NCBI GenBank assembly: GCA_036375215.1 | Contig: DASUSH010000109.1 | Coordinates: 1 to 17,854 of the forward strand | Reading direction: 5' to 3' | Source of the DNA: DASUSH01 sp036375215 | GTDB lineage: Bacteria; Actinomycetota; Thermoleophilia; Solirubrobacterales; 70-9 | Length of the DNA stretch: 17,854 nucleotides | In this document: positions 5,821-13,398 of the stretch, in pieces | Position numbering within the stretch: position 1 is the first letter of the stretch | How the letters are laid out: the number at the start of each line of letters is the position of its first letter | Made by a program: the position numbers and the translations under genes | Notes under the pieces: model-generated | What the model was told of the DNA's origin: nothing | Database searches by the model: none | What the model saw: only the letters and a program-made list of their open reading frames with translations

Positions 5821-6956
5821 AGCACGACCCGGTCTATCGGCGCCGGCGGCGCGCCGCCCTGGCCGCGATCGTCGCGGCGCTCCTCGCGGTGGCGATCGCG
5901 ATCGCCGCCCTCTCCTCGGGCGGCGAGGACCCGCGCCCGGAGGCCCGGGCAGCGGTCCCGCCGGAGTGCGCCGGCGACGCGCCACGGGACCTCAGGCGCC
6001 GGCTCGGGCAGCGCCTCGTCGTCCGCATGGAGGGCGAGGCGACCCCGGCGCTCCTCCGCCAGGCGCGCGCGGGCGAGATCGGCGGAGTAGTGCTATTCCC
6101 GCCCTCGGGCCAGGACCCGGGCGCGCTCGCGGGCGAGATCGAGCGCCTGCAAACCGCGGCGGCCGAGTCCGGTGGCCCTCCGCTCGTCGTCGCGATCGAC
6201 CAGGAGGGCGGCGAGGTCAAGCGGCTCGCGTCGCTGCCGCCCGACGTCGCGCCGCCCGAGCTCGCCGGCGACCCCGCCGCCGCCGAGGAGCAGGGCCTGG
6301 CCACCGGCGAGGCGCTCGCGCGGATCGGCGTGAACGTCGACCTCGCCCCGGTCCTCGACGTCCCGGCGAGCCCGGACTCGTTCGTCGCCGCGCGCTCGTT
6401 CGGCGACGAGGCCGCGAGCGTCGCCGCGGCCGGCACCGCGTTCGCGTCCGGCCTGCGGGCGGGCGGGGTCGAGGCGACCGCCAAGCACTTCCCGGGGCTC
6501 GGCCGCTCCGCCGCCAACACCGACCTGGAGCCGAGCGAGGTCGCGGGCGGGCGCGGGCGGCTCGCCGGCGACCTGGAGCCGTTTCGGTCCGCGATCGACG
6601 CGGGGATCGGCCTCGTGATGCTCTCGAGCGCCGCCTATCCGGCGCTCGACCCCGGCGCGCCGGCCTTCGGCTCCCCGGCGATCGCCGACGAGCTGCTCCG
6701 CGGCGGGCTCGGGTTCGAGGGCGTGACGATCACCGACGACCTCGGCGCGGGCGCGGTGCGCGCGAGCCAGGAGCCCCCCGAGGCCGCGCTCACCGCCGCC
6801 GCGGGCGGCTCCGACCTGCTCCTGTTCGCGCTCGACCCGCGCCCGGACGTCCTCGGCGAGCTCGTCGCGGCGGCCGAGCGCGGTGAGCTCGACCCGGCCG
6901 CTGTCGGGGCGTCCTGCGCGCGGATCGCCTCCCTGCGCGCGGGCTTCGCCGGCTGA
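5754..6956 (+). CDS. Membrane-anchored glycoside hydrolase family 3 (NagZ/LpqI-like)
   Basis: A GH3 catalytic (beta/alpha)8 domain follows a signal anchor: YRRRRRAALAAIVAALLAVAIAIAAL. Recognisable blocks are GGVVLFP, VAIDQEGGEVKRL, GVNVDLAPVLDV (all typical of NagZ-type beta-N-acetylhexosaminidases), AKHFPGLG (Lys244, His245) and TITDDLGAGAV, whose Asp328 is the expected nucleophile. In NagZ the loop after KHFPGHG carries an Asp-Ser-His acid/base group; here the matching place reads Asn-Thr-Asp (255-257), so the catalytic His is missing. The likely target would be peptidoglycan or other amino sugars outside the membrane. Start is uncertain: GTG at 5754 lies inside the upstream gene, and a CTG at 5817 overlapping its TGA would give LKHDPVYRRRRR, a more natural anchor start. 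Confidence 0.85.
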   Translation: MDRLRRDLLHRAGHGRGDQEPLKHDPVYRRRRRAALAAIVAALLAVAIAIAALSSGGEDPRPEARAAVPPECAGDAPRDLRRRLGQRLVVRMEGEATPALLRQARAGEIGGVVLFPPSGQDPGALAGEIERLQTAAAESGGPPLVVAIDQEGGEVKRLASLPPDVAPPELAGDPAAAEEQGLATGEALARIGVNVDLAPVLDVPASPDSFVAARSFGDEAASVAAAGTAFASGLRAGGVEATAKHFPGLGRSAANTDLEPSEVAGGRGRLAGDLEPFRSAIDAGIGLVMLSSAAYPALDPGAPAFGSPAIADELLRGGLGFEGVTITDDLGAGAVRASQEPPEAALTAAAGGSDLLLFALDPRPDVLGELVAAAERGELDPAAVGASCARIASLRAGFAG

Positions 6957-6965
6957 CCGACGGTT

Positions 6966-8780
6966 GTGCGCATCCCGACCGGGGATAATCCGGGAATCGC
7001 CACGCACGCCGCACAGCGAACCCTGCGCCTCGCCCTCGCCCAGATCAACCCGGTCGTGGGCGACGTCGAGGGCAACGCCGGCATGATCCGCGCCCGGATC
7101 GGCGAGGCGCGCGACGCCGGCGCCCAGCTGGTCGTCTTCCCCGAGCTGGCGATCACCGGCTACCCGCCCGAGGACCTGCTGCTGAAGCCGCACTTCCTCA
7201 CCGCCATCGAGGAGGAGCTCGCGGCGCTCGCCGCCGACCTCGAGGGGGTCGTCGCGCTCGTGGGCTTCGCCGAGCGGGGCGGCGCCGGCGAGCTCTACGA
7301 CTCGGCCGCGGTCCTCGGCGACGGCGCCCTGCTCGGCACCTACCGCAAGATGCTCCTGCCCAACTACGGGGTCTTCGACGAGCGCCGGTACTTCGAGCCC
7401 GGCGAGACCGCGGCGCTGATCGAGATCGGCGGGATCCGCGTCGGCGTCACGATCTGCGAGGACATCTGGTTCCCCGGCCCGCCGGCCTCCTCGGAGGCGA
7501 TCGCCGGGGCGAGCCTGATCGTCAACCTCTCGGCGTCGCCCTATCACCGCGGCAAGCCCGCCGAGCGCGAGCGGATGGTCCAGGGACGCGCCCTGGAGAC
7601 CCGCTGCGCGTACGCTCTCTGCAACACCGTCGGCGGCCAGGACGAGCTCGTCTTCGACGGCCACAGCCTGGTCGTCGACGCCGGTGGGGAGACGCTGGCC
7701 CGGGCGGCGCAGTTCGACGAGGAGCTGCTCGTCGCCGACCTCGAGCTGCCCGCGCCCGGCGGCGGCGCCGAGGACGGGACCGAGAGCCGGCCCGGCGCGA
7801 TCGAGGCAACGACGATCGCCGCGGTCGAGTGCCCCGAGCCCCCGGGCCCCGCGGCCGAGCCACGACTCGCCGAGCCGCTTGAGCCCGAGGAGGCCGAGGT
7901 CTACGCCGCGCTCGTCATGGGCCTGCGCGACTACGTCGGCAAGAACGGCTTCGAGCACGTCGTGCTCGGGCTCTCCGGCGGGATCGACTCGGCCCTGGTC
8001 GCGATGATCGCGGTCGACGCGCTCGGGGCCGACCGCGTGCGCTGCGTGGTCATGCCCTCCCCCCACTCCTCGGACGAGACCCAGGGGGACGCGCGGCAAA
8101 TCGCCGCCAACCTGGAGGCGGAGGCGATCGAGCTCGAGATCGGCCCCTCGATGGAGTCCTACGCCGCGCTCCTGAACCCCGTCTTCGACCGCGAGACCGC
8201 GGACCCGGGCGCGCCCGGCGACGCCGCCCGGAACGAGCCGAGCCCCGACGTCACCGCCGAGAACCTGCAGGCGCGGATCCGCGGCAACCTCCTGATGGCG
8301 CTCTCCAACCGCTTCGGCTGGCTGGTCCTGACGACCGGGAACAAGAGCGAGCTCTCGGTCGGCTACTCGACCCTCTACGGCGACATGGCGGGCGGGTTCG
8401 CCGTGGTCAAGGACGTCCCGAAGCAGCTCGTCTACGCGCTCGTGCGCTGGCGCAACGAGCAGGCCGGGCGCGAGCTCGTGCCGGCCTCCGTCCTCGAGCG
8501 GGCGCCGTCGGCGGAGCTGCGCCCGGGCCAGCTCGACGAGGACTCGCTCCCGCCGTACGAGATCCTCGACCGCATCCTCGAGGACTACGTCGAGCGCGAC
8601 CACAGCCCGGAGGAGATCGCCGCCGCCGACGGGATCGACCGCGAGGTCGTGGACGAGGTGATCCGCATGGTCGACCGCTCGGAGTACAAGCGCCGCCAGG
8701 CGCCGCCCGGGATCAAGATCTCGCCGAAGGCCTTCGGGCGCGACCGGCGCCTGCCGATCACGAACGGGTTCGGGCGCTAG
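6966..8780 (+). CDS. nadE: Glutamine-dependent NAD+ synthetase
   Basis: A two-domain enzyme of about 604 residues making NAD+ from deamido-NAD, ATP and glutamine. The N-terminal nitrilase-like glutaminase has the Glu-Lys-Cys triad: FPELAITGYPPEDLLL (Glu60), TYRKMLLPNYGVFDERRYF (Lys128) and VTICEDIWFPG (Cys164). The C-terminal synthetase has the pyrophosphatase P-loop LGLSGGIDSALVAM (Ser337 to Ser342), then TTGNKSELSVGYSTLYGDMAGGFAV and the ending SPKAFGRDRRLPITNGF. Length and order are normal. Start is unclear: GTG 6966 has no Shine-Dalgarno, and a GATAAT hexamer lies inside the frame at 6984. Homology proper begins near residue 20 (LRLALAQINPVVGD). The stop shares CTAG with the convergent antiporter gene. 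Confidence 0.94.
   Translation: MRIPTGDNPGIATHAAQRTLRLALAQINPVVGDVEGNAGMIRARIGEARDAGAQLVVFPELAITGYPPEDLLLKPHFLTAIEEELAALAADLEGVVALVGFAERGGAGELYDSAAVLGDGALLGTYRKMLLPNYGVFDERRYFEPGETAALIEIGGIRVGVTICEDIWFPGPPASSEAIAGASLIVNLSASPYHRGKPAERERMVQGRALETRCAYALCNTVGGQDELVFDGHSLVVDAGGETLARAAQFDEELLVADLELPAPGGGAEDGTESRPGAIEATTIAAVECPEPPGPAAEPRLAEPLEPEEAEVYAALVMGLRDYVGKNGFEHVVLGLSGGIDSALVAMIAVDALGADRVRCVVMPSPHSSDETQGDARQIAANLEAEAIELEIGPSMESYAALLNPVFDRETADPGAPGDAARNEPSPDVTAENLQARIRGNLLMALSNRFGWLVLTTGNKSELSVGYSTLYGDMAGGFAVVKDVPKQLVYALVRWRNEQAGRELVPASVLERAPSAELRPGQLDEDSLPPYEILDRILEDYVERDHSPEEIAAADGIDREVVDEVIRMVDRSEYKRRQAPPGIKISPKAFGRDRRLPITNGFGR
6984..6989 (+). promoter_or_regulatory. -10-like GATAAT inside the annotated nadE 5' end
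   Basis: GATAAT is the closest match to TATAAT on the plus strand in this area. It lies 18 nt downstream of the GTG start at 6966 and before conserved NadE sequence. If it is used, translation must start later, although no ATG or GTG follows in frame before the conserved region. Confidence 0.3.
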
Positions 8781-10087
8781 CCGTCTCGCTGCTCGCGGTC
8801 GGCGATCCCCCGGCTCATCGCCTCCGGGGGCAGCCAGCGGCGGGTGAGCGGCGCCGCGGTGACACCGTGGACGACGATCGAGCCGATCACGACCGCGATC
8901 GCGGTCCAGGCGACGGTCTCGGCCTCACCCGCGGCGAGGTACCCCGAGCCGACGGCGATCGCGAGGTAGTAGAGCGAGCCGATCCCGCGCACGCCGAACC
9001 AGGCCATGAAGAGGCGCTCGCCGCGGGGCAGCCGCGATCCGATCGAGGAGATCGCGACTGCCACCGGCCGGATCACGAGGATGAGGACCGCGACGAGGAG
9101 CCAGCCGGAGACACCCGGGGCCCCGAGACCGGTCACCGAGAGCATGCTGCCGAGCAGCAGGATCGCGGCGAGCTCGCCGAACTTCTCGGCGACCTCGGCG
9201 CCCTCGTGGACGCGGCGGTTGTAGTCGTGCCCGTGCTCGTAGCGCCGGAAGGCGAGACCGCCTGCGAACGCGGCGATGAAGCCGTAGGCGCCGACCAGCT
9301 CGGTCAGGCCGTAGATCGCCAGGACGGCGGGGACCGCGAGCCAGGCGTCGAAGGCCGTCGCGAGGAGCTGCCGGTCGCGAAGGCGGACGGCGGCGGCCGC
9401 GAAGCAGTAGCCCAGGAGCACCCCGATCGCGACGCCGGCGACGATCGCGTAGAGGACGTCGGCGAGCAGCCACTCGCCGAGCCAGCTCGTGCCACCGGGG
9501 TCGACCACGAACAGGCCGAGGAAGAGGAACGGGAGGGCGAGGCCGTCGTTCAGGCCGGCCTCGCCGGTGATCGAGAAGTTCGGCTCGTGCTCGTGCTCGT
9601 CGCCGGGCGGCCCGACGCCCACGTCGCCCGCCAGCACCGGGTCGGTCGGGGCCAGGATCGCCCCGAGCACGATCGCCGCGCCGAGCGAGAGCCCCGCGAC
9701 CTGCGTGCCGAAGACGACCACGCCGAGGATCGTGAGCGGCATCGCCAGCGCGAGCAGCCTCGAGACGCCCGACCAAGCCCGCCACTCGAACGGGCGGTCG
9801 AGCTTGAGGCCGGTCGCGAAGAGGGCGATGATCACCGCCAGCTCGGTGACGCGCTCCACAACCTCGGGCTCGTCGAGCGGATCGACCCAGTCGAGGCCGA
9901 CGACCTCGATCGCGACCGCCGCGGCGAACCCGAGCGCGAGGTAGACCAGGCTGGCCGAGAACGCCCGCTCGCGCTCGTGCGAGAGCGCCCCGATCGCGGC
10001 GACGATCGCGAACCCGACGAAGACGAGCCCGGCGACGTAGGCATCGCCCCCGGAGAAGCCGCGCTCCGCGGCGATCAGGGTGTCCAC
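8777..10087 (-). CDS. CPA1-type cation:proton antiporter
   Basis: A 436-residue membrane protein with about 12 helices and no long cytoplasmic tail. It belongs to the NhaP/CPA1 sodium (or potassium):proton antiporter group. The key blocks are GAILAPTDPVLAGDV and GEAGLNDGLALPFLF. The Asn-Asp pair in the second is the CPA1 ion-binding signature and suggests electroneutral exchange. A His/Glu-rich loop, GPPGDEHEHEPNF, lies between these helices and might sense pH or metal. The start is GTG at 10087, 10 nt after the stop of the hotdog gene, so it is probably the last gene of an operon with the hotdog and MMPL-like genes. Its stop overlaps the nadE stop in CTAG. The transported ion cannot be told from sequence. 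Confidence 0.88.
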   Translation of the reverse strand: MDTLIAAERGFSGGDAYVAGLVFVGFAIVAAIGALSHERERAFSASLVYLALGFAAAVAIEVVGLDWVDPLDEPEVVERVTELAVIIALFATGLKLDRPFEWRAWSGVSRLLALAMPLTILGVVVFGTQVAGLSLGAAIVLGAILAPTDPVLAGDVGVGPPGDEHEHEPNFSITGEAGLNDGLALPFLFLGLFVVDPGGTSWLGEWLLADVLYAIVAGVAIGVLLGYCFAAAAVRLRDRQLLATAFDAWLAVPAVLAIYGLTELVGAYGFIAAFAGGLAFRRYEHGHDYNRRVHEGAEVAEKFGELAAILLLGSMLSVTGLGAPGVSGWLLVAVLILVIRPVAVAISSIGSRLPRGERLFMAWFGVRGIGSLYYLAIAVGSGYLAAGEAETVAWTAIAVVIGSIVVHGVTAAPLTRRWLPPEAMSRGIADREQRDG

Positions 10088-10097
10088 GCCGAAAGGC

Positions 10098-10505
10098 CTA
10101 ACCGCCGGGGCGCGGCCGCACAGCGATCACGACCCTGACGACGGCCGCGACCCGGCCCTCGTCGTCGGCGCACTCGACGTCCCACACCCAGGAGGTCCGC
10201 CCGCGGTGGATGACGCGGCCGCTCGCGTGGACGGTGCCGGCGGTGATCGGGCGCAGGAAGTTGGCGGTGTTCGATTGGCCCATCGCGACCTCGCCGCGCT
10301 CCGACACGGCGGCGGAGGTCATCGCCGAGGCGATCGTCTCGGCGATCGCCGAGTAGAGGCCGGCGTGGACGAGGCCGTACGGCTGGAGGATCCGCTCGGC
10401 CACCTCGGCGCGAGCGCGGCCGTCGGCGTCCCCGGGCTCGAGGAGCTCGATCCCGAGTACCTCGTTCAGGCCGCCGATCCCGGTGCCGGCGGGGTCGTCG
10501 CTCAT
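10098..10505 (-). CDS. Hotdog-fold thioesterase, PaaI/YdiI (MenI) type
   Basis: A 135-residue single hotdog domain. The catalytic helix reads GLVHAGLYSAIAETIASAM. The Glu in AETIAS matches the catalytic Glu of YdiI-type acyl-CoA thioesterases, and LVHAG replaces the common LHGG. Later, SNTANFLRPITAGTVHASG and RGRTSWVWDVE fit the strand pattern of the family, whose members hydrolyse acyl- or aryl-CoA (for example 1,4-dihydroxy-2-naphthoyl-CoA in menaquinone synthesis, or phenylacetyl-CoA intermediates). The ATG start overlaps the MMPL-like TGA stop by one base (TGATG); an in-frame GTG one codon earlier is also possible. The tight overlap indicates translational coupling. The substrate is not inferable from the neighbours. 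Confidence 0.85.
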   Translation of the reverse strand: MSDDPAGTGIGGLNEVLGIELLEPGDADGRARAEVAERILQPYGLVHAGLYSAIAETIASAMTSAAVSERGEVAMGQSNTANFLRPITAGTVHASGRVIHRGRTSWVWDVECADDEGRVAAVVRVVIAVRPRPGG

Positions 10506-12205
10506 CACGCCAACCTAGCGGGCAGTGCGCGCTCCAGACACGGCGCCAGCACGGCGCGGACGAGCGCGAGGTCGATGACGAGCCCCGCGGCGACGGCGAC
10601 CCCGAGCTGGGCGACCGCGTCGAGCTGGGCGCCGGCGAGGGCGCCGGCGGCGGCGCCCGCGACGAGGGTGCCGGTGATGGCCGAGCGGGCGGCGGCGAAG
10701 GCCGCACGCGCCACGCCGACCGCGCCGAGCGTGGCGAGCGCCGCCAGCAGGACGCCGGCGTGCGTGGCCTCGCCGATCGGCCCGAGCTCGAACGGCAGCG
10801 AGCCGTCGGCGGCGAGCGCGAGGAGTCCGCAGACCGCGCCCGCGGGCAGCGCCGCGCCGATCCCGTTCGCAATCGCCTCGCGCACCGACCGCGACGGCGC
10901 GTAGGCGGCGAGCAGGCCGGCGAGCGTGATCGCGCCGAGGATCCAGGGCAGCCGCGTGCGGAAGAGCTCGGCGGCCCCGGTCGCGGAGCGCTCGGTCCCG
11001 GAGGCGAGGCGCTCGGCCTCCCCGGCGGGGAGCTCCCGGGCGAGGAGCCCGGCGACGCGTGCGGGCTCGGAGCCGGACCCGAGGTCGGCGGCGGCGAGCG
11101 CGACCGCGTCCGCATCGAACGCCGGCGCCGTCGCCAGGCCGAGCGCGGCGGCGGCGAGCACCGCCGGGATCCAGGCGAGCGCCGGCCGGTAGGCGATCTC
11201 ATCGCCGACCCGCCCCAGGGCTCCGCCCCGGGCCCGCTCCCCCGCCCCCGAGGAGCCGGTGTCTCGCGCCGGCTCGGCGGGTGGCTTCGCGGGCGCGAGC
11301 GCCAGCGCGCTCGCCATCGCCACCGGAGCGCAGGCTGCGGCGAGGAGCGCCGCCGCGATCCCCCCGACGGCCGCCGAGTGCGCCGCGGGCAGCGGGATCG
11401 CGAACAGGAGCGCGGCGGCGACCGCGCCCCCGCCGCCGGCCCACGCGACCCGCGGGAGGGCGCCGCGCAGGGCCTCCGCGAGCATCGCCTCGGGCCCGGC
11501 GAAGGCGGCATCGGCGTGGGCGCGCCGCACCGCGAGACAGGCCTCGATCGCGACCGCGATCCCCACGATCGCCGCCACCGAGATCCCGGTCGCCGCCAGG
11601 TCGAGCGACGCCGGGACCAGGCGCAGCACCGCGATCCCGCCGAGCGCCGCGGTCGCGGCGGCGAGCACCGGCGCCGCCAGCTGCCGGAGGCCGAAGGCGA
11701 AGCCGAGCGCGAGGAGGGCGAGGGGCGCGGCGAGCAGGGCCAGGCCGGGGAGCTCGTCCTTCACCTGCTCGCGGGCGAGCGCCTGGACCCCGGCCTCGCC
11801 CCCAACCGCCACCTCGAAGGGGCCCGGATCGATCCGCCCGGTGACGCGCTCGGCGGCGCTCTGCGCTTCCGCGGCGGTACCGGCGCCGGCCGTGACGAGG
11901 AGGACCGGGTCCTCGCCGCGCCCGGTCTCGAGCGGCTCGACCGCGGCCACCGCGCCGTCGGCCAGGAGCCCGCTCTCGACCGTGCTCACGGCCTGGCGCG
12001 CGACCGCCGGCGTGAGCGTGCCCTCCGGGGTGAGGACGACGACGATCTGGCTCTCCTCCTCCCCACCCCGCTCGAGCCCACCGCCGACCACGACGCGATC
12101 CGGTGCGCCCAGCGCCAGCGCCCCGAGCGCGACCGCTAGCACCAGGTTCGCGACCAGGAACAGCGCGGGTCGCCTCGCGATGGCTGCTGCCAACCAGGCC
12201 TGCAC
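10505..12205 (-). CDS. MMPL/RND-like membrane protein, reduced and divergent
   Basis: About 566 residues, Ala/Gly/Leu-rich, with two repeats of helices around an outer domain. Layout: helix 1 (FLVANLVLAVALGALALG), a periplasmic-type domain including QIVVVLTPEGTLTPAVARQ, a group of helices, a charged cytoplasmic loop, a second helix, a very short second outer domain, and a final helix bundle ending IDLALVRAVLAPCLERALP. That ending matches the (V)DxxxVRxxLVPxL signature of MMPL proteins. The GxxxDY proton-relay site of the first half is not kept; the segment reads VGIAVAIEACLAVRR. Typical MmpL lipid exporters exceed 700 residues, so this is a reduced form. Start: GTG 12205 has TAGGCT 8 nt upstream and begins MQAWLAAAIARRPA; GTG 12241 would add 12 residues. 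It is the first gene of the operon with the thioesterase and antiporter. Confidence 0.75.
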   Translation of the reverse strand: MQAWLAAAIARRPALFLVANLVLAVALGALALGAPDRVVVGGGLERGGEEESQIVVVLTPEGTLTPAVARQAVSTVESGLLADGAVAAVEPLETGRGEDPVLLVTAGAGTAAEAQSAAERVTGRIDPGPFEVAVGGEAGVQALAREQVKDELPGLALLAAPLALLALGFAFGLRQLAAPVLAAATAALGGIAVLRLVPASLDLAATGISVAAIVGIAVAIEACLAVRRAHADAAFAGPEAMLAEALRGALPRVAWAGGGGAVAAALLFAIPLPAAHSAAVGGIAAALLAAACAPVAMASALALAPAKPPAEPARDTGSSGAGERARGGALGRVGDEIAYRPALAWIPAVLAAAALGLATAPAFDADAVALAAADLGSGSEPARVAGLLARELPAGEAERLASGTERSATGAAELFRTRLPWILGAITLAGLLAAYAPSRSVREAIANGIGAALPAGAVCGLLALAADGSLPFELGPIGEATHAGVLLAALATLGAVGVARAAFAAARSAITGTLVAGAAAGALAGAQLDAVAQLGVAVAAGLVIDLALVRAVLAPCLERALPARLA

Positions 12206-12213
12206 CGCCGCGG

Positions 12214-12219
12214 AGCCTA
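12214..12219 (-). promoter_or_regulatory. -10-like TAGGCT before the MMPL-like gene
   Basis: TAGGCT on the minus strand, 8 nt before the GTG at 12205. The same hexamer occurs on the plus strand at 12273 before the divergent gene. No Shine-Dalgarno fits either start. Confidence 0.45.
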
Positions 12220-12272
12220 TGTCAGCGGCGGGCGGGTCCACCCCAATTGCGGCTCGCTTGAGGCGACATCAC

Positions 12273-12278
12273 TAGGCT
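12273..12278 (+). promoter_or_regulatory. -10-like TAGGCT before the HTH-membrane fusion gene
   Basis: TAGGCT fits TANNNT and lies 10 nt before the ATG at 12289. TTGCGG at 12247-12252 might be a -35, but the 20-bp spacer is long. It is back to back with an identical hexamer on the other strand, within a short divergent gap. Confidence 0.45.
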
Positions 12279-12288
12279 TCCGCGACCA

Positions 12289-13392
12289 ATGGCCCTCGCC
12301 CAGGACCAACGCGCGATGCTGCAGCTCCTCCTCGAGCGCGGCCAGAGCTACGAGGACATCGCCGGGCTGCTCGGCGGCTCCCGCGACGATGCCCGCAGGC
12401 GCGCCCGCGCCGCGCTCGAGGAGCTCGGCGGCTCAGACCCCGACCGCGAGGTCGGCCTCACCGACTACCTGCTGGGCCAGGCCGACCCGATCGGCCGCGC
12501 GGACGTTGTCCGCCATCTCCAGTCCGACCCCGCCGCGCTCGCGCAGGCCGAGGAGCTGAGCGCGAAGCTGCGCCTGCTGGCGCCCGACGCGGACCTGCCG
12601 GACCTGCCGCAGCCGAAGAAGCGCCGGCGCGCCGCGGCCGCGGCCGTCAGCCCGGCCTCACCCGGCGGCGACGTCGAAGCCGAGGATGAGAACGCGGCCG
12701 GGGAGTCCCGCGTATCGCGCCTCGGCGCCGGGCTATCGACGCACCAGACGCGGATGTTCGCCGGGCTCGCCGCCGGCGCCGTCATCCTGCTGTTCGCGGT
12801 CCTCGCGATCGCGGGCGTCTTCAGCAGCGACGACGAGGGCGCCACCCCGGAGGCCACCACGACGACCGCCGAGGGCGAGGTCGGCGAGGAGGTCACGACC
12901 GTCAACCTGCGCCCGGCCGGCGGCGGCGACGCCGGTGGCGAGGCGATCTTCGGGATCGCGAACGAGACCCAGCCCTTCCTCGATCTCCGCCTCGCGGGCC
13001 TCGACGCCCCGCCGGAGGGCCAGACCTACGTCGTCTGGTTCCTGCTCGAGGAGGACCGCGGCTACCCGCTTGCCCCGATCACGATCACCGAGAACGGCGG
13101 CTTCGACGACCGCTTCCCGATCCCGCAGTCCGCGCTGCCCGTCGTCGTCCGCACCCAGTCCGTCGACATCGCGCTGGTCGACAATCGCGCGCTCGCCGGC
13201 GACATCCAGAAGGCGCTCCAGGGCCGCGAGGTCCTGCTCGACTACTCCGGCGAGAGCATCCTCCGCGGCCGCATCCCGCGCCTCGAGACCCCGCCGGGCG
13301 GCGCCGAGGACCTGGCCCCGCCCGAGGGCACCGGCGGCGGCGCGGGCGCCGCGATCCCCGAGGACCTCGAGCCGACCACCCCGGCGCCGTAG
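12289..13392 (+). CDS. Membrane-anchored HTH / anti-sigma-like protein with RskA-like outer domain
   Basis: A 367-residue protein with four parts. Residues 1-46 (QRAMLQLLLERGQSYEDIAG, then LLGGSRDDARRRARAALEEL) look like sigma-70 region 4, the HTH that reads the -35 box. Residues 56-98 (LTDYLLGQADPIGRADVVRH, then LQSDPAALAQAEELSAKL) resemble the helical N-domain of anti-sigma factors without zinc ligands. After a basic, Ala-rich linker a single transmembrane helix spans 157-178. A Thr/Glu linker leads to an outer domain (about 215-330; GQTYVVWFLLEEDRGYPLAP, VVVRTQSVDIALVDN) that recalls the C-domain of RskA anti-sigma-K factors, and a Pro/Gly-rich tail. The likely role is membrane-tethered transcription control, in or out according to an outer signal. 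It is divergent from the MMPL-like operon, which may be its target. The domain calls are by pattern, not search. Confidence 0.65.
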   Translation: MALAQDQRAMLQLLLERGQSYEDIAGLLGGSRDDARRRARAALEELGGSDPDREVGLTDYLLGQADPIGRADVVRHLQSDPAALAQAEELSAKLRLLAPDADLPDLPQPKKRRRAAAAAVSPASPGGDVEAEDENAAGESRVSRLGAGLSTHQTRMFAGLAAGAVILLFAVLAIAGVFSSDDEGATPEATTTTAEGEVGEEVTTVNLRPAGGGDAGGEAIFGIANETQPFLDLRLAGLDAPPEGQTYVVWFLLEEDRGYPLAPITITENGGFDDRFPIPQSALPVVVRTQSVDIALVDNRALAGDIQKALQGREVLLDYSGESILRGRIPRLETPPGGAEDLAPPEGTGGGAGAAIPEDLEPTTPAP

Positions 13393-13398
13393 GCGCCA

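Noticed and set aside
10760..12139. Long plus-strand frames opposite the MMPL-like gene.
   Set aside because: The composition is Arg/Gly/Asp-rich shadow coding; the minus frame has clear transmembrane helices and the MMPL ending.
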